Part shown: positions 1 through 10,489 of the stretch, piece after piece
How positions within the stretch are numbered: the stretch's first letter is position 1
Layout: each line of letters begins with the position of its first letter
Source of the DNA: Russula earlei
Taxonomy: Eukaryota > Basidiomycota > Agaricomycetes > Russulales > Russulaceae
DNA: 40,653 nt
Assembly (NCBI GenBank): GCA_025769875.1
Contig: JAGFNK010000467.1
Span: forward strand, 1 to 40,653
Direction: 5' to 3'
Notes under the pieces: generated by a model
Databases searched by the model: none
What the model was told of the DNA's origin: nothing
Seen by the model: the letters and a program-made list of their open reading frames with translations, nothing else
Position numbers and translations under genes: made by a program

Positions 1-160
1 TCGCGAGGGATGAGGTCTCTCCATTGATCACGAAGGGTTCGAGCATTGTCGAGACACTCGTCGCCCTTCTTTGCCAGTGTAGATGGAAGATACAATGTCA
101 TCGTTGTAGACGTTCTATTGTGGCGTAACGGAATAAGTATCGGCAGTGCTTTGACAGACT
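1..160 (-). CDS. Possible exon of a gene leaving the left edge
   Basis: On the minus strand one frame stays open from about 160 to the window edge and reads like coding sequence (it includes LPSTLAKKGDECLDNARTL). It is preceded by a pyrimidine-rich stretch ending in CTCAAG that could serve as a 3' splice site. The fragment is about 50 codons, has no recognisable domain, and its start lies upstream or in another exon. I do not recognise the family. It could equally be a chance open frame; sequence to the left of this window would decide. Confidence 0.28.
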
Positions 161-1200
161 TGAGGACAGAGAACCGGGGGGAGGGCGGGATGAGAAAGTG
201 CAGGGGGCGGTAGGGCGGGGCGAGTAGTCTTGGAACTGTGAGTTATAGAAGAGACCAAAGACCCCCTCATTCCACGTGCTAACGGGCATGTCACAAGAAC
301 CAATTCGAGAATTGCAATGCTCTAGGCAAATTCGACAACGTGTCTCCGACTGTGATCTTTACTTCCACCACGTGGTGACAGCCAAGCATGAAGCTCTGCT
401 GCACGACAGTCATACGGACCCCGGAGTCACGTTGCAACGGCACGTTGAGAAGAATGATCCTACCAGGCTGCCACGAATGCGGCACTGCCGGCGCACTGCT
501 GTTCCTCCAGCGCCATAGTAACAGTATAATAGTAGAACAGTCTAGCCACCGAATCAATAGAGACAATGACGAGATCCCGAGCAAGCTGAGTATGTTCGTC
601 AAATGAAAGCGTAGTGGCCGCTGAAAATGGGAGCCCGAGTCAGACTCAGACAAGGCGCAATAACGAATATTATCTACCTTTTCCACTTCAACACAAGTCC
701 TTACACGCCACATAATGAGGAAGACGCAACACAACAATTGAGCAAAGGGCCGTAGCGTCGCAACTTTAAATGGACTCCAATCCGACAAGGTGCTGCCGTA
801 ATCCAATCACCCACCCACCACATTCTCTCTCACGCTCCGTCTTCCTTGACGTGCTGCCTCCACCTGTTTATTGGCACCCTCTTCACTTCCCGTGAACAGA
901 ATCCCGCTCCTTGAAAAATTTCTTGTCACACCCGTCTCCTAAATAGCCTCCTGCCACACACGGGCTTTCCCATTTCCCCTCAACGGACGTTTTCCTCGTG
1001 GTTCGCGTGCGGCCATTCTACCACATAACTCCCACCGTCCATTTTGCATGAACGTTCAAGCCGAATGCCAGTTATCAAAACGCTTGGGTCTCACGAAGGA
1101 CGACAATCTATCAGAAAAATTGGCACACTCTTTGACAGCGAATTGTGGCGGCGGGACCATTACCACGACCTCGAGAGCCATGGATACACCCTTCATCCTA
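161..1200. other. No supported gene
   Basis: The longest open frame here (minus, 291-806, 171 codons) has no domain, no plausible splice partners and a composition that does not look selected. The stretch 830-1030 is pyrimidine-rich and could be promoter for the kinase-like gene to its right. I see no repeat or RNA gene. Confidence 0.4.
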
Positions 1201-1307
1201 GGTATCACCCTGATTGAGAGCCCCTTTTGGAGAGGTCGGGGAAAACCTTATTAACGGAGGATGGTCAACCAACCCTTGTGAGTGCATTTGTTTGCCGCAA
1301 GTCACCA

Positions 1308-2349
1308 TGCTTACACGGTCCCAGTTCCCAACGGCAATCGACGCGACGCGCTGGCGGGATGGGAGACAAGTCATGCTCGAGAAAGCTTCTAGAAGGGAGC
1401 TGAAGATTTGCAAGCTGCTCTCGTTCACGGCGCTCAGACAGGAGCCTCGAAATCATTGTGTGCCGTTGCTAGATATTTTGAGTTAACCAACGCCGTTGAT
1501 CACAAGTTGATGGGGATTCCCTTCCTGCGCCCATTCAATAACTCTCATTTCCAAATATTTGGCGAGTTTGTTGCGTTCTTCACACAGAGATGTTATGTGA
1601 GACTTGCATGCACATGGACCTAATCGGAGGCTGGAGCGAACCCTAACAATCCTTCGCCCAGGGTCTCCGCTTCATGCACGAGCGAAAGATTGCGCACCGG
1701 TGCGTTCGTATGTTCTTGTTGGAGAACCCTCATCAGGAATTCTCTCAGGGACTGTGCAGCCAATAACATCATGCTTGACCCGTCTGGGATGTACCCAGAA
1801 GGGTGTCACCCTATTCAAATCAATCGAGCCAAGAGCTACACGCGGACGCAGCGACCCACACGCTATTATCTGATCGACCTTGGCTTGTCCCGCCAATACA
1901 ACTACCGAGATGCATTGGATGAACCCCTACGTGGTGGAAATAAGTCTGCGCCGGAACATAACCATGGGAATCTCTGCAATCTTTTTCACACGGATATCTA
2001 TTACCTTGGGAATCTCATACGTGAGCGCTTTCTAAGGGTACAGTGATTCCGCTAGGTGTCAATCAATTCCGTAGCTTATGTGATCTTTCAGGTGTACAAC
2101 GAGTTCGAATTCATGGTAGAGCTAGTTGATTCAATGACAGACGAGGACTCAGCAATGCGTCCCATGATCGAGGATGTTGTTTCTATGTTTTCGTGCATTC
2201 GCGACTCGTTGAACAGATTCAAGTTACGCTCCCTCATTGCGCCCAGAGAAGATTCCAGACTAATCACCACCTTTCGGTATATCCCTTACGCGATTCGCAC
2301 GGCGCGGTATATCGTTCTGCAGAAAGGTTCCATACCAGATGCCGCTTAA
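1308..2349 (+). pseudogene. Basidiomycete protein-kinase-like gene, probably broken
   Basis: Spliced reading gives a kinase-like domain of the type abundant in Agaricomycetes. Visible blocks: AIDATRWRDGRQVML (glycine-loop/lysine region), EPRNHCVPLLDIL, MGIPFLRPF, then FMHERKIA-HRDCAANN with the HRD catalytic loop, YYLIDLGLSRQY (DLG in place of DFG), DEPLRGGNKSAPEH and TDIYYLGNL. The stop at 2349 follows a normal family tail. Introns that restore this reading: 1597-1661 (branch CTAAC), 1700-1748 and 2038-2091; exons 1662-1699, 1749-2037 and 2092-2349 stay in frame. Oddities: after LLDIL (about 1480) the frame meets a stop and the family continues in another frame one base away, with no good intron there; the expected catalytic lysine in VMLK reads E (VMLEK); the usual N-terminal segment before 1308 is not found. 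I infer a decaying or pseudokinase copy. Confidence 0.72.
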
Positions 2350-3377
2350 CTCATCGGGTTTACGATATAGTCACCAAATACAGACACAACCTTCTCCCAG
2401 ACTCATGTGCGCGCCACCGGGCTACCTGCAGACATGCCAGAATGACGGTAGGGGCTTTTGATTATCATCCCGGTCTCGATATCTTTCCTCGACCACGTAC
2501 GATGTGATTACCACCTGGAACTGTTGAACGCAATTCGTTTGCCGTGCAGATTTTCTGTGTCTCCTTTTCGCTCATCGAACAAAAGAGAGCAGAAAGCTGC
2601 GATCCCTCGTGTGGACATAGATGGAGCTCAATCGAGGCCATTCAAAGTTGGGTAATGCAGGATTACTTTTGGTGCGGTGTGACGTCCCACAATGTTCCAT
2701 GAACAAGGTCAGACAGAATCTGAAGGACCGTGATTGCCGGGACAGCAACATAGTAGGCGTGATGGGAGGGATGGTTATAGGTTGTGAGTGTATGAAAGTA
2801 TTGCTCGGAGGACAGCCGGAATCAAAGAGGCGCTCGAGCAAGCGACTTTTCTTGGCAGAGTACTCAGTTGGAAATTGAGGAACCAGTTGGTTGGCACCGC
2901 ACTCGCAGCACTAACTCCGTCATCATTCCATTTAGGTAGAGTGAAAGAGATGGAGACGGAGGAGATTAGAGAAGAATTGGATCTCAACTGTCGATGATGC
3001 AACGCGCGTTAGATCCATGGCACTGTCAACCACGGCTTTCAGTTGTTCAACAAGGCCAGAGCCAGCTCAAAGGCAAGACGGGCAAAATAACAAGTTCGAT
3101 AGATCACGACTCAGGGATACGATACTAGTAGGTTCATGCCACGCTCAACTATACAGTATTTACAATACATCGCATGAACAGGTTTTATTAATAAACGTCC
3201 TAACCCAACAGACGAGAAGTACGAAGGAAGAACTCAGGATTTACATACAATAACGCCACAACAGCCGAAAGGATGGAAACCGAACAGTGCCCGAACAAGC
3301 AGACTAACTTGAATATAGACCCGAGATGAGTTGCTGGCGAACAAGATTATCAACTCAGTATCCCAATCAGCGATAAC
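2350..3377. other. No recognisable gene
   Basis: Several open frames of 60-105 codons occur on both strands, none with a domain, signal peptide or consistent splice pattern. Part of it is presumably 3' sequence of the kinase-like gene and of the convergent hypothetical gene to the right. Confidence 0.4.
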
Positions 3378-4053
3378 TCATGCAACAAACCTCAATCCTT
3401 TGGTGGGTTTCTTGGGCTTTGTCGAGGTACGCCTGTGTCTGCTGGTGTCGGCCAAACATATTCTTGTCCTCCAGACCAGCTCGATGATCTCTCGTACTTC
3501 GAGAGAGGTGGTCGTAAGTCGGAGATCCAACGATCCATAAAGAATGACATACATTGTCAACAGCCCCTGTGCCATGACATAGTTCTCCAGGTCTATGGTG
3601 TTTCTGTGTTCTTCCAGTCGTTGGCTGGCTTCTTTCAAGAGCCCATCTGCCTCAACTAGACGTTGGCATGTAGTCATAAAGTGCATGTAGTCGATTGGGT
3701 ACTTTGTCTGCGGTGTAAGATGAGAGGGAATGTTGGTCCCCTTTCTGAACATCTGTTTAAATATCATGTAGTGACCGGTTGATATCCATAAAACTGATGT
3801 CCACTACATGTACGATTGTAGGGGCGCTTGAAGGCACTGCGGGCACCGCCATGACGATACTTGGCACGCGGTTGTGCCAACACGTTCCCGCGGTCCTCCT
3901 TTTGCAATTGTCGTAGTACTGTAGTGATTCTCCACCTGCGCATCCAACCAAGTCCAGTCTATGAACGACTCGAACAAACCGTGTATTCTGTACGTCAAAT
4001 AGCAGCCGGGTAACAATCCCCATCTCAGTTAGCACAACTTCTGGGCATTCCAC
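3378..4053 (-). CDS. Hypothetical helical protein (two-exon model)
   Basis: Two minus-strand open frames adjoin: 4053-3757 (begins MECPEVVLTEMG) and 3767-3378 (129 codons). An intron from GTACATG near 3810 to TTTAAACAG near 3751 could join them, but this is inference. The second part contains LVEADGLLKEASQRLEEHR, which resembles LVEQADGLMRHAQVLYEVH in the small gene at 5678-6025; both lie on the minus strand. The carboxy end is basic (RHRRTSTKPKKPTKG). No catalytic motif or membrane segment is visible and I do not recognise the family. The ORF could begin independently at 3767. Confidence 0.42.
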
Positions 4054-4750
4054 CTTCCACCTTCCACCGCATCATCAATGCATCATTTGCCACGCGAGCG
4101 AGCCATACCCAGATTTCTACGGTCGGGGTTTACCTCGTATTTACTGACAAACGAGGCACATGAAGAGCAGAACCATGACGTCCGCTCTATGTGCCTGTAA
4201 TCCGGCAACCAAAATGATGCGCCTGATCGCTCGATCCGTTGTCCCGTTGTCTATGTCATAAAGACATCAAGGACCCTTCTTGTGTCCACGACGAGGCTTC
4301 GTAGGTGGTTTCCATGGTCGGTCATGGGTTGTAACGCACTGCGCGCAGCATTGAACAGACGGTTTGTACCAATGTTCGTTTTGGCTCACTCACCTGGGCG
4401 CTTCCCGTATGGTGGGGGCCTCAGCTTAGCTTCGTCAAAAAAAACCGCGGTGATATCCTATCATTGGGACGAGTCAGGAACCCGGCTATACCTTGCAGGA
4501 TCTGAATATGGGCAAATTTCAAAAGTAGATAGCGAATGTAGTGATTATCAACCCAGAGCCACGTGTTCGACTCATGTTTTTTTTTATGGAAGAATGATTT
4601 CGGGAAAGTAGAAAATGGCCCAGCAACACAAAAAGAGAGTGGGAGTGGACACCATTGCGTTGGTCCGTGCGATCATCGCAACGATTGGGTGAGGGTAGAA
4701 AAGGATAGTCTGCAGGACCGAGGGTAGTGCTGGTAGCGTAGAGGAGACGA
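4054..4750. other. Intergenic stretch without a supported gene
   Basis: Frames of about 110-137 codons exist on both strands (plus 4282-4611, minus 4519-4932) but they show no domain, and the minus frame runs straight through the 26-bp palindrome at 4751-4808, which argues against it being conserved coding sequence. Confidence 0.35.
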
Positions 4751-4808
4751 CCCGCGTCCGAATTGCGAAACGCTTCCATTCCGAAGCGTTTCGCAATTCG
4801 GACGCGGG
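4751..4808. repeat. Perfect inverted repeat, 26-bp arms, 6-nt loop
   Basis: The left arm 4751-4776 starts CCCGCGTCCGAATTGCG and the right arm 4783-4808 is its exact reverse complement; the loop is CATTCC. A transcript would fold into a 26-bp hairpin without mismatch. No target-site duplication is obvious around it, and no other copy of the arm was seen in the window. It could be a small-RNA precursor, a recent palindromic duplication, or an assembly artefact such as a foldback read. Confidence 0.97.
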
Positions 4809-5677
4809 GAGATCGATAACAGAACGAGCGCCGCAGATCAAAGGTGTAGCCATAGTGCCCTACGACCGGGAAGACTCGGAGATGAAAGTAATTTGAATAT
4901 GTAACGGTGACGGTGGCGAAACCTGGGATCAAAGGGACTGGAGGGAGACGACATTGTAGATGACGAAAATGATAGGAGAATGGAGTGGCGCGCGAACGGA
5001 GAATCCGGACCGTACCTGTAAATAATTCGAACGTTCATTTTTGCCCTCAGACCGAGGTCAGTACTACACATTCCTTTACAATCCCTTTAAAGCTAATACT
5101 GTACATAGTGACAATCCTACAGGTTAGCTAACTAACCAATACACAAGACTGAGTTATAATCCTACAGCTTCAACAAGGACGACGACCCACTTACACAGCG
5201 CCCGACTCGTCAAACTGCGTAGGATAAGCTGCCCTTCAAGGAAGAGCTACGAAGGATGAAGTTCGCTTACCCATGAGGTAGAAAGTGGTAGGGGTCGGGA
5301 TACTACTATTCAATCTGGTGGAGGTGAACGGCGTTTGCGTACGGCGTTAATTAATTGAGACTTTGGAACGTGGGGGGTGCGCATGCAATCGCTGCCCATA
5401 TCATCCAATTGTTGACATTACTGATGGTGAACATTCTTCGTAGAGCAACCATCGAAGGTAATGAGAAAAGTAATGTAGGTAGGTAAGTTGATGCTTGGGG
5501 TGTGAGACGTCTAACCACTACAGGTAAGAAACTCGCGGCTCCGAAGCCGGCTTCCTTCCAGATCCTGCGAGCACCCCACAGACATCATGGTAACTCATGA
5601 ATAAAAACACTCTTTCCGTTTCCGAATCTCGATTGCCACTTCCACGGCTCCCTGTGAATCAAAAAAAATGAACCGAA
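4809..5677. other. No recognisable gene
   Basis: A minus-strand frame from 5071 and a short start MSSPSSPFDP near 4960 do not extend into a convincing spliced gene. The remainder, 5080-5677, has stops in all frames at short intervals. Confidence 0.35.
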
Positions 5678-6025
5678 TCAGCGTCTCGCTGAAGTGCGCG
5701 GCATCGTGTAAACAACCTTGACGGTCCTCAGCGCCACCTGAGCATGCTCGAGATATAGTTTCGCTTGCTTAGCCTGAGACATCCGTGACCTTTCCCCTAC
5801 CCCGTCTCTGTAATCCCTCGCGCTGCGAAGACAATCCTGTTTTAGAGCCCGAAAGTTGAGCAGGGGAGCAGACCTTCCTCACCTGAGCATTCGATCCTCT
5901 GCCAACATCCGGTCATCGTGTCTCATGATGGACTCGTGCACTTCGTAGAGGACCTGGGCATGTCGCATCAGCCCATCAGCTTGCTCTACGAGCTTCATAG
6001 GATCCAAGGTGTCAAAAGAATTCAT
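5678..6025 (-). CDS. Small helical hypothetical protein, two exons
   Basis: Exon 1 runs 6025-5883 and starts MNSFDTLDPMKLVEQADGLM; intron 5823-5882 has GTGAGG at its 5' end and TTCGCAG at its 3' end; exon 2 runs 5822-5678. The join keeps frame and gives 95 residues ending in MPRTSARR. The product is rich in charged and hydrophobic residues spaced as in amphipathic helices (LVEQADGLMRHAQVLYEVH, QAKLYLEHAQVALRTVKVV). It has no membrane segment or known motif. The first 20 residues of the helical part resemble the hypothetical gene at 3378-4053, so the two may be diverged duplicates. A third exon after a GATTCACAG acceptor near 5650 cannot be excluded. Confidence 0.5.
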
Positions 6026-7120
6026 GTGAGGAGAGCACGAAGGTGCGAGTACAGACTTAGATTCCTTGGGTGCCTACCGCGTCGTTTTTAAATGTGGAAG
6101 GACATCGCAATACCGTACGCTGCGGCGCTCGGACCAGGTTAGGAAGTGTTGGGGTCTGAGTCAGATTTCAACGATGGAGGTGGAGCCTCCCATATACAAC
6201 GTTCCATGGATTTGGAGGATTCAACCAAGGCAGTGAAAATTCCGCTACACGGGGAAAACTTACGCGCCTCCATGCTAGTATGGCGGCAAGCTGTTATGAA
6301 CTAATTTCCAAATCACCAGTACCTAACTTGTACCCTATCGATTGCTGTGTCAGTGGTTGAGGGTTTCGTGAGATACGCAAACCTGGGTCCACAAAATCCC
6401 TTGGTTGGTAGCAAGGACGACGCATGTGTCAAATGAATGCCCCCAAGTTTTACGTGAGTGCTGTGTTTATGGGCCCGGGCCCTGTACCGGCTGCCGGACA
6501 ACTTAAAGAAGAATCATGTTGAGAGACAGCCTTGGCCAATATGGCGATAGAGACCGCTCTGCTCTATCCTGCCATGGTTACACACGACAGCAGGGCTCGT
6601 GGACACAAGGTCAGCTGCACGACCATCCGATGATGACATATGGGACTTCAGACCTAAACGCAGGAACTTGCGGCAGCCGACCGTCGTAACACCTCCCTGG
6701 GTCGGTGAAGTCCGGATATTTTAAGGGTGATAACTTATGCGAAGGTGGTGATCCAAGGCGACACACACGAGCAATCAGCGGCTGGTTCACAACTCAAGAT
6801 TGGCCACTGTAGACGATAGTCCCTCACGGCGTCGTACCCAAGGGGCACGTTAGCTGGATCCAATGTAGCATGGCAGTGCACATTGTATATGGGGAGTACG
6901 TACTAGTCTAGTTTTCTCCTGTAGCCAGGGGTATACTGAAATGATGTACTTAGAATGGGAACCAGATATGAATAGAGTTCTAGAGGGGATCACGCTGATA
7001 CGCAGGCCGCTTTTGGGGGGAACAGCATAGCACGCCATCCTGAAGCCGAAGTGAGCAAAGCATCCAAGTCGTAAACGACCACCGCTGTACCTTTTCTAGT
7101 TTCATTCACTACTATGCATC
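6026..7120. other. No recognisable gene
   Basis: Only frames of about 62 codons occur (minus 6313-6501 and 6850-7038), with no domain and no splice-compatible neighbours. The right part is 3' flank of the permease gene, which ends at 7121. Confidence 0.4.
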
Positions 7121-10100
7121 CTACACGATGACTCGTACGCCCCCGTATTCAGCCAACTCCCAGGGGTGATCACGGTCGAGTGAAATGAGACACATTCGGC
7201 TGCAAGGAACGCTGAGCGTGCGAGACGTGAGTTCCACGAGCTGTTTTAGGCAGTCAGTCCGCGCCCCGAGCGTCGTGCGCGCTCCTGGCCTCCCCGTATG
7301 CGTTTGCCCAAGCGGGAAAGTACTCACCGCAGGGCTGAAATTGCCGGAAACAAATGCAAGACTGAGGCGTGTCAGAGCCGCACATGAAGTTAAACCATGG
7401 GCACACCGACTCGACCGTGATCGTCGGAAATGCTTCGTCAAGGAGGCGGGCGTTGGGATGGAGCTCGCTTGGGATGGTATCGATGCTTCCGTATGCATGA
7501 ATGAAGACAACTGTTCCGGCGTCCGGGGCGTTCTTCTGAACGGAGAGCAACGCCCGTAGCATGACATGGATCTAAGTTCAGGGATAGAAGGGGGGCAACA
7601 GAGAGGAAAGTCTCCCCAAACGCACGTCGTCATCCTTCAACCATACACAGACACGTGCGGCCCGACGAGATTTGTACCACATAACGAGCCGGCGCTGCCA
7701 ACCCGCAGTCATCGCCCATCCGGAAAACGGGCCAGCGGAACAGAAAAATAGAAAAAGTCTCAGGAATGTTGGCTGTGCACCAATCACGAGCAATGTAGCG
7801 AGAACCGCGAGGAAAAATCCTGAAAAGACACCGAGCGCTATGGGGCTGTGTATGCAGCTGGTGAACCAGGACAGGAGATAAGGAGGCGGGCATACGCACG
7901 CGAGTACAATATTGCCCGCCCAGGTCACGATTACGACCAAAAATGCCATAATAAGAGTGAACATGCCCGCGTGTGGTGGTCGGGACAAGCGGGGACGTTT
8001 CAGTTTGAGAAGAAGAGACGATACTGCGAACTAGGATGCGACGTTCAGCGTCAGGCGTTGTCTGATTACCTCAATAAACATAACCCACGAGAAGCATCTG
8101 AGACAAGAAAGCGATAGAAAACACGTATGAAACGGTCAAAAGACTCATCCCCGAGCCAACGTAGAGCAGGAGCGACAATCCTGATGAAAATAATGTGGCA
8201 ATGTGCAGGCTGCCCGTCACAGGAAGCCGCAAACTGAACCAATGTGGCAGAATACGATCTCTGAGAGGGACCAGAGGGTTTTATCAGAGCATCAATCATT
8301 GGCACATAAGGCTTACTGGGCCATACGTTCAAGTAGTTCGATAGTCGTGACCGTACCAGTCAAGACACCACCGAGGAGGACGGAAACTGCATCAATCAAT
8401 ACTAGAATGTGAAGCCAGCCCCCACCAGTGAGGCTACCAAGGGCGGACAAAACGTTCTGCCTGTCAATGATGGAGCTAAGTGGCAGTAGCGCGCTTGCAA
8501 GAAACGAGAGCATAGTGTTGAGGAAGGCAGAGATGAGAATCAAGTTCCGCAGTATGGAAGAGTAATCCTTTGGGCGGATAACCTCAATATAGGACGGCGT
8601 GCATTCGAACCCTACACAAGTGTATTGTATGGCTTCTGATATCGGAGGGACTGAGACCATACCTGTAACACCAAGAAACGCGATGCATACGCCATAAAAT
8701 AAAGCATGAACAGTCTCGAGGGAAGTTCCAGGGCGCGAGGCCCAATTCTGCTTTAGAATTGTAGAATGGGGATCCTTCGTAGCCCAGTGGACAATACTTG
8801 CAACCATGAGCGCGGCCATCACTATCATCTAGCGGGGGCTAAGTCAGAGTTCGAGCCACATCAATATTGAGAGGGCGAACGTGCATGGAATACAAAGACG
8901 GCTGCGGTCGCAGAGGCGCTTTCTCTGATTCCCGCAAGGGCAAGAATGCCCAATGCGATGAGGAACAAGACCGTCAGCGAAGTTGTCGAAATTGGCATGG
9001 AACGAATTTCCGCGACGAGATAGGCGCTTGCTGTTGCTGCAGAAACCGTGGACGTCGCTACAGCATCCAAGAGGGTTGCAGCGGCCCCAACGAGCGCCAG
9101 CATTTTCCCCGAAAATTGCAAGAGATAGACGTAGTTTCTGGATGACAATAACGCGAGCTGAGCGTTGACGCTGATACCTTGGGGAATGCGACCTACGATC
9201 CATTGATGCGAACAGTAGAGGCAAGCTCGAGCAGGAGCGGCCGGAAGACCAGAAGCAGCAGGGAAGCCGTTAACAAACAGAATGGGGAATATATCCCTGG
9301 AAGTAAAAGTAAATTAAAGACCTCAGGGCAGAAGCAGGCAGATCTGAGGGATTCAGGTCTCACCGGCCGCGGCGAACACTAAAGGAAACGCGTAGAAAAC
9401 GCTCCCGGATACGTCGTTACCAGACACGGAAATTGCAGAGAGATATCCGAGCACCTCCGAGTCCCGCGGTGCACTCAGCCGCGTTCCTGCATCCCTCCGA
9501 TCTTCGGGGGTGATATCCAAGTAACGCATCGAACCCCATCCCTACGAGAACCAAAAAAAAAAAAAGGACATCACGTCAGGAAAAAGGGTTGGGGGGCGAG
9601 CACGATGTCCGTTTATGAATTACCGAGAACTCCCACTCGGCGTTAAGATGTGGCACGCGAGAATGAGGGACCTTCATCTCGAGACCTTCGCTGTCGCGTT
9701 GACGGCGCTGACGACGGACAATCTATTTTAAAAAAGAGAGAAAAAAGGAAAGAAATTCACAGCGATGAGCGGTGTTTGAGCTGAACAAACGCGCTCGGAC
9801 GGGCGGCGAATAAATGGTATATACCGTGTAAAACTCGCTCTGTGCGAACGAAGGCAGGCCTCGACCCAAAGAGACAGGGGCAGCAGCGAGGTCGCCTTCC
9901 TCCGGTGGCACGACATCGCGACGCCAATGTGACGAGGAATCGGTATCGTCGCAAGCGACTGAGTCCTTGGTTGGCGTCACGGTCTCGGTCGCACGAGGAA
10001 GATCGTGTTGGGTCACAGGGCCAGGAACTGGACCCGGAATGAGCACACAGTGATCCCGAGGGATCACCGCAACCAACGCAGGTTTATCACAGGAGGCGTC

Positions 10101-10142
10101 AGGTCTTAACGCCAAATCGTCGCTCTTGGTGTCTGCTGGCAT
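7121..10142 (-). CDS. APC-superfamily amino-acid permease
   Basis: A multi-exon gene for a plasma- or vacuolar-membrane amino-acid transporter of the APC superfamily, fungal CAT-like type. Exons, in transcript order, that keep one frame: 10142-9825 (least sure), 9722-9624, 9541-9364, 9296-9197, 9137-8885, 8828-8663, 8611-8317, 8260-8085, 8023-7900, 7845-7626, 7571-7407, and a last exon 7240-7121. Diagnostic blocks: GWGSMRYLDITPED before the first helix, SGNDVSGSVFYAFPLV (TM1, substrate-binding region), ALVGAAATLLDAVATSTVSA, GVTG-FECTPSYIE split by intron 8612-8662, LLGGVLTGTVTTIELLERMA, and a cytosolic C-terminal domain with VCVWLKDDD, SELHPNARLLDEAFPTITV and the end EYGGVRVIV. Intron 8829-8884 starts with GC. 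Between 7407 and 7240 no simple splice choice keeps frame, so that part is either mis-modelled or carries a one-base error. The first exon (acidic and proline-rich) has no domain and the true start may differ. Confidence 0.9.
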
Positions 10143-10489
10143 GAAAGTGAGTGAAAGCCAGTGGCATCACGACCAGGAAACAATCGAGATCTAATGGCAA
10201 TGCTTATGTAAGTGACGAAAGACAACGACAAGTCGAGTGTGCTGCTCAGAGCCTCGGAGCTTGTGTGTTTCCCCGATCTCTCACCAGGTCTCACAATATC
10301 CTTTCTCTAGTGCTTAATCTTCCGTAGGTAACGCAAAGCCATGCTAACAACTGCATCCTATGAGATTTAGTATTTCCTACGGGCAAAAGCATCTATGCTT
10401 TTCCAACGACACACATACAACATGCACCTTTCCACGGGTTTTTTTGTCTTGCAAATTATCGACAGTACAATGGTCCGTATACCTCATGT
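10143..10489. other. Spacer between permease start and eRF3 end
   Basis: Both neighbours are on the minus strand, so this 347-bp spacer holds the 3' end of the eRF3 transcript and the permease promoter. No TATA box or further gene stands out. Confidence 0.4.

Noticed and set aside
291..806. 171-codon minus-strand frame
   Set aside because: No domain, odd composition and no splice partners; a chance open frame is as likely.
8844..9224. Minus-strand frame overlapping the permease
   Set aside because: It reads through intron 9138-9196 and the wrong frame of a permease exon.
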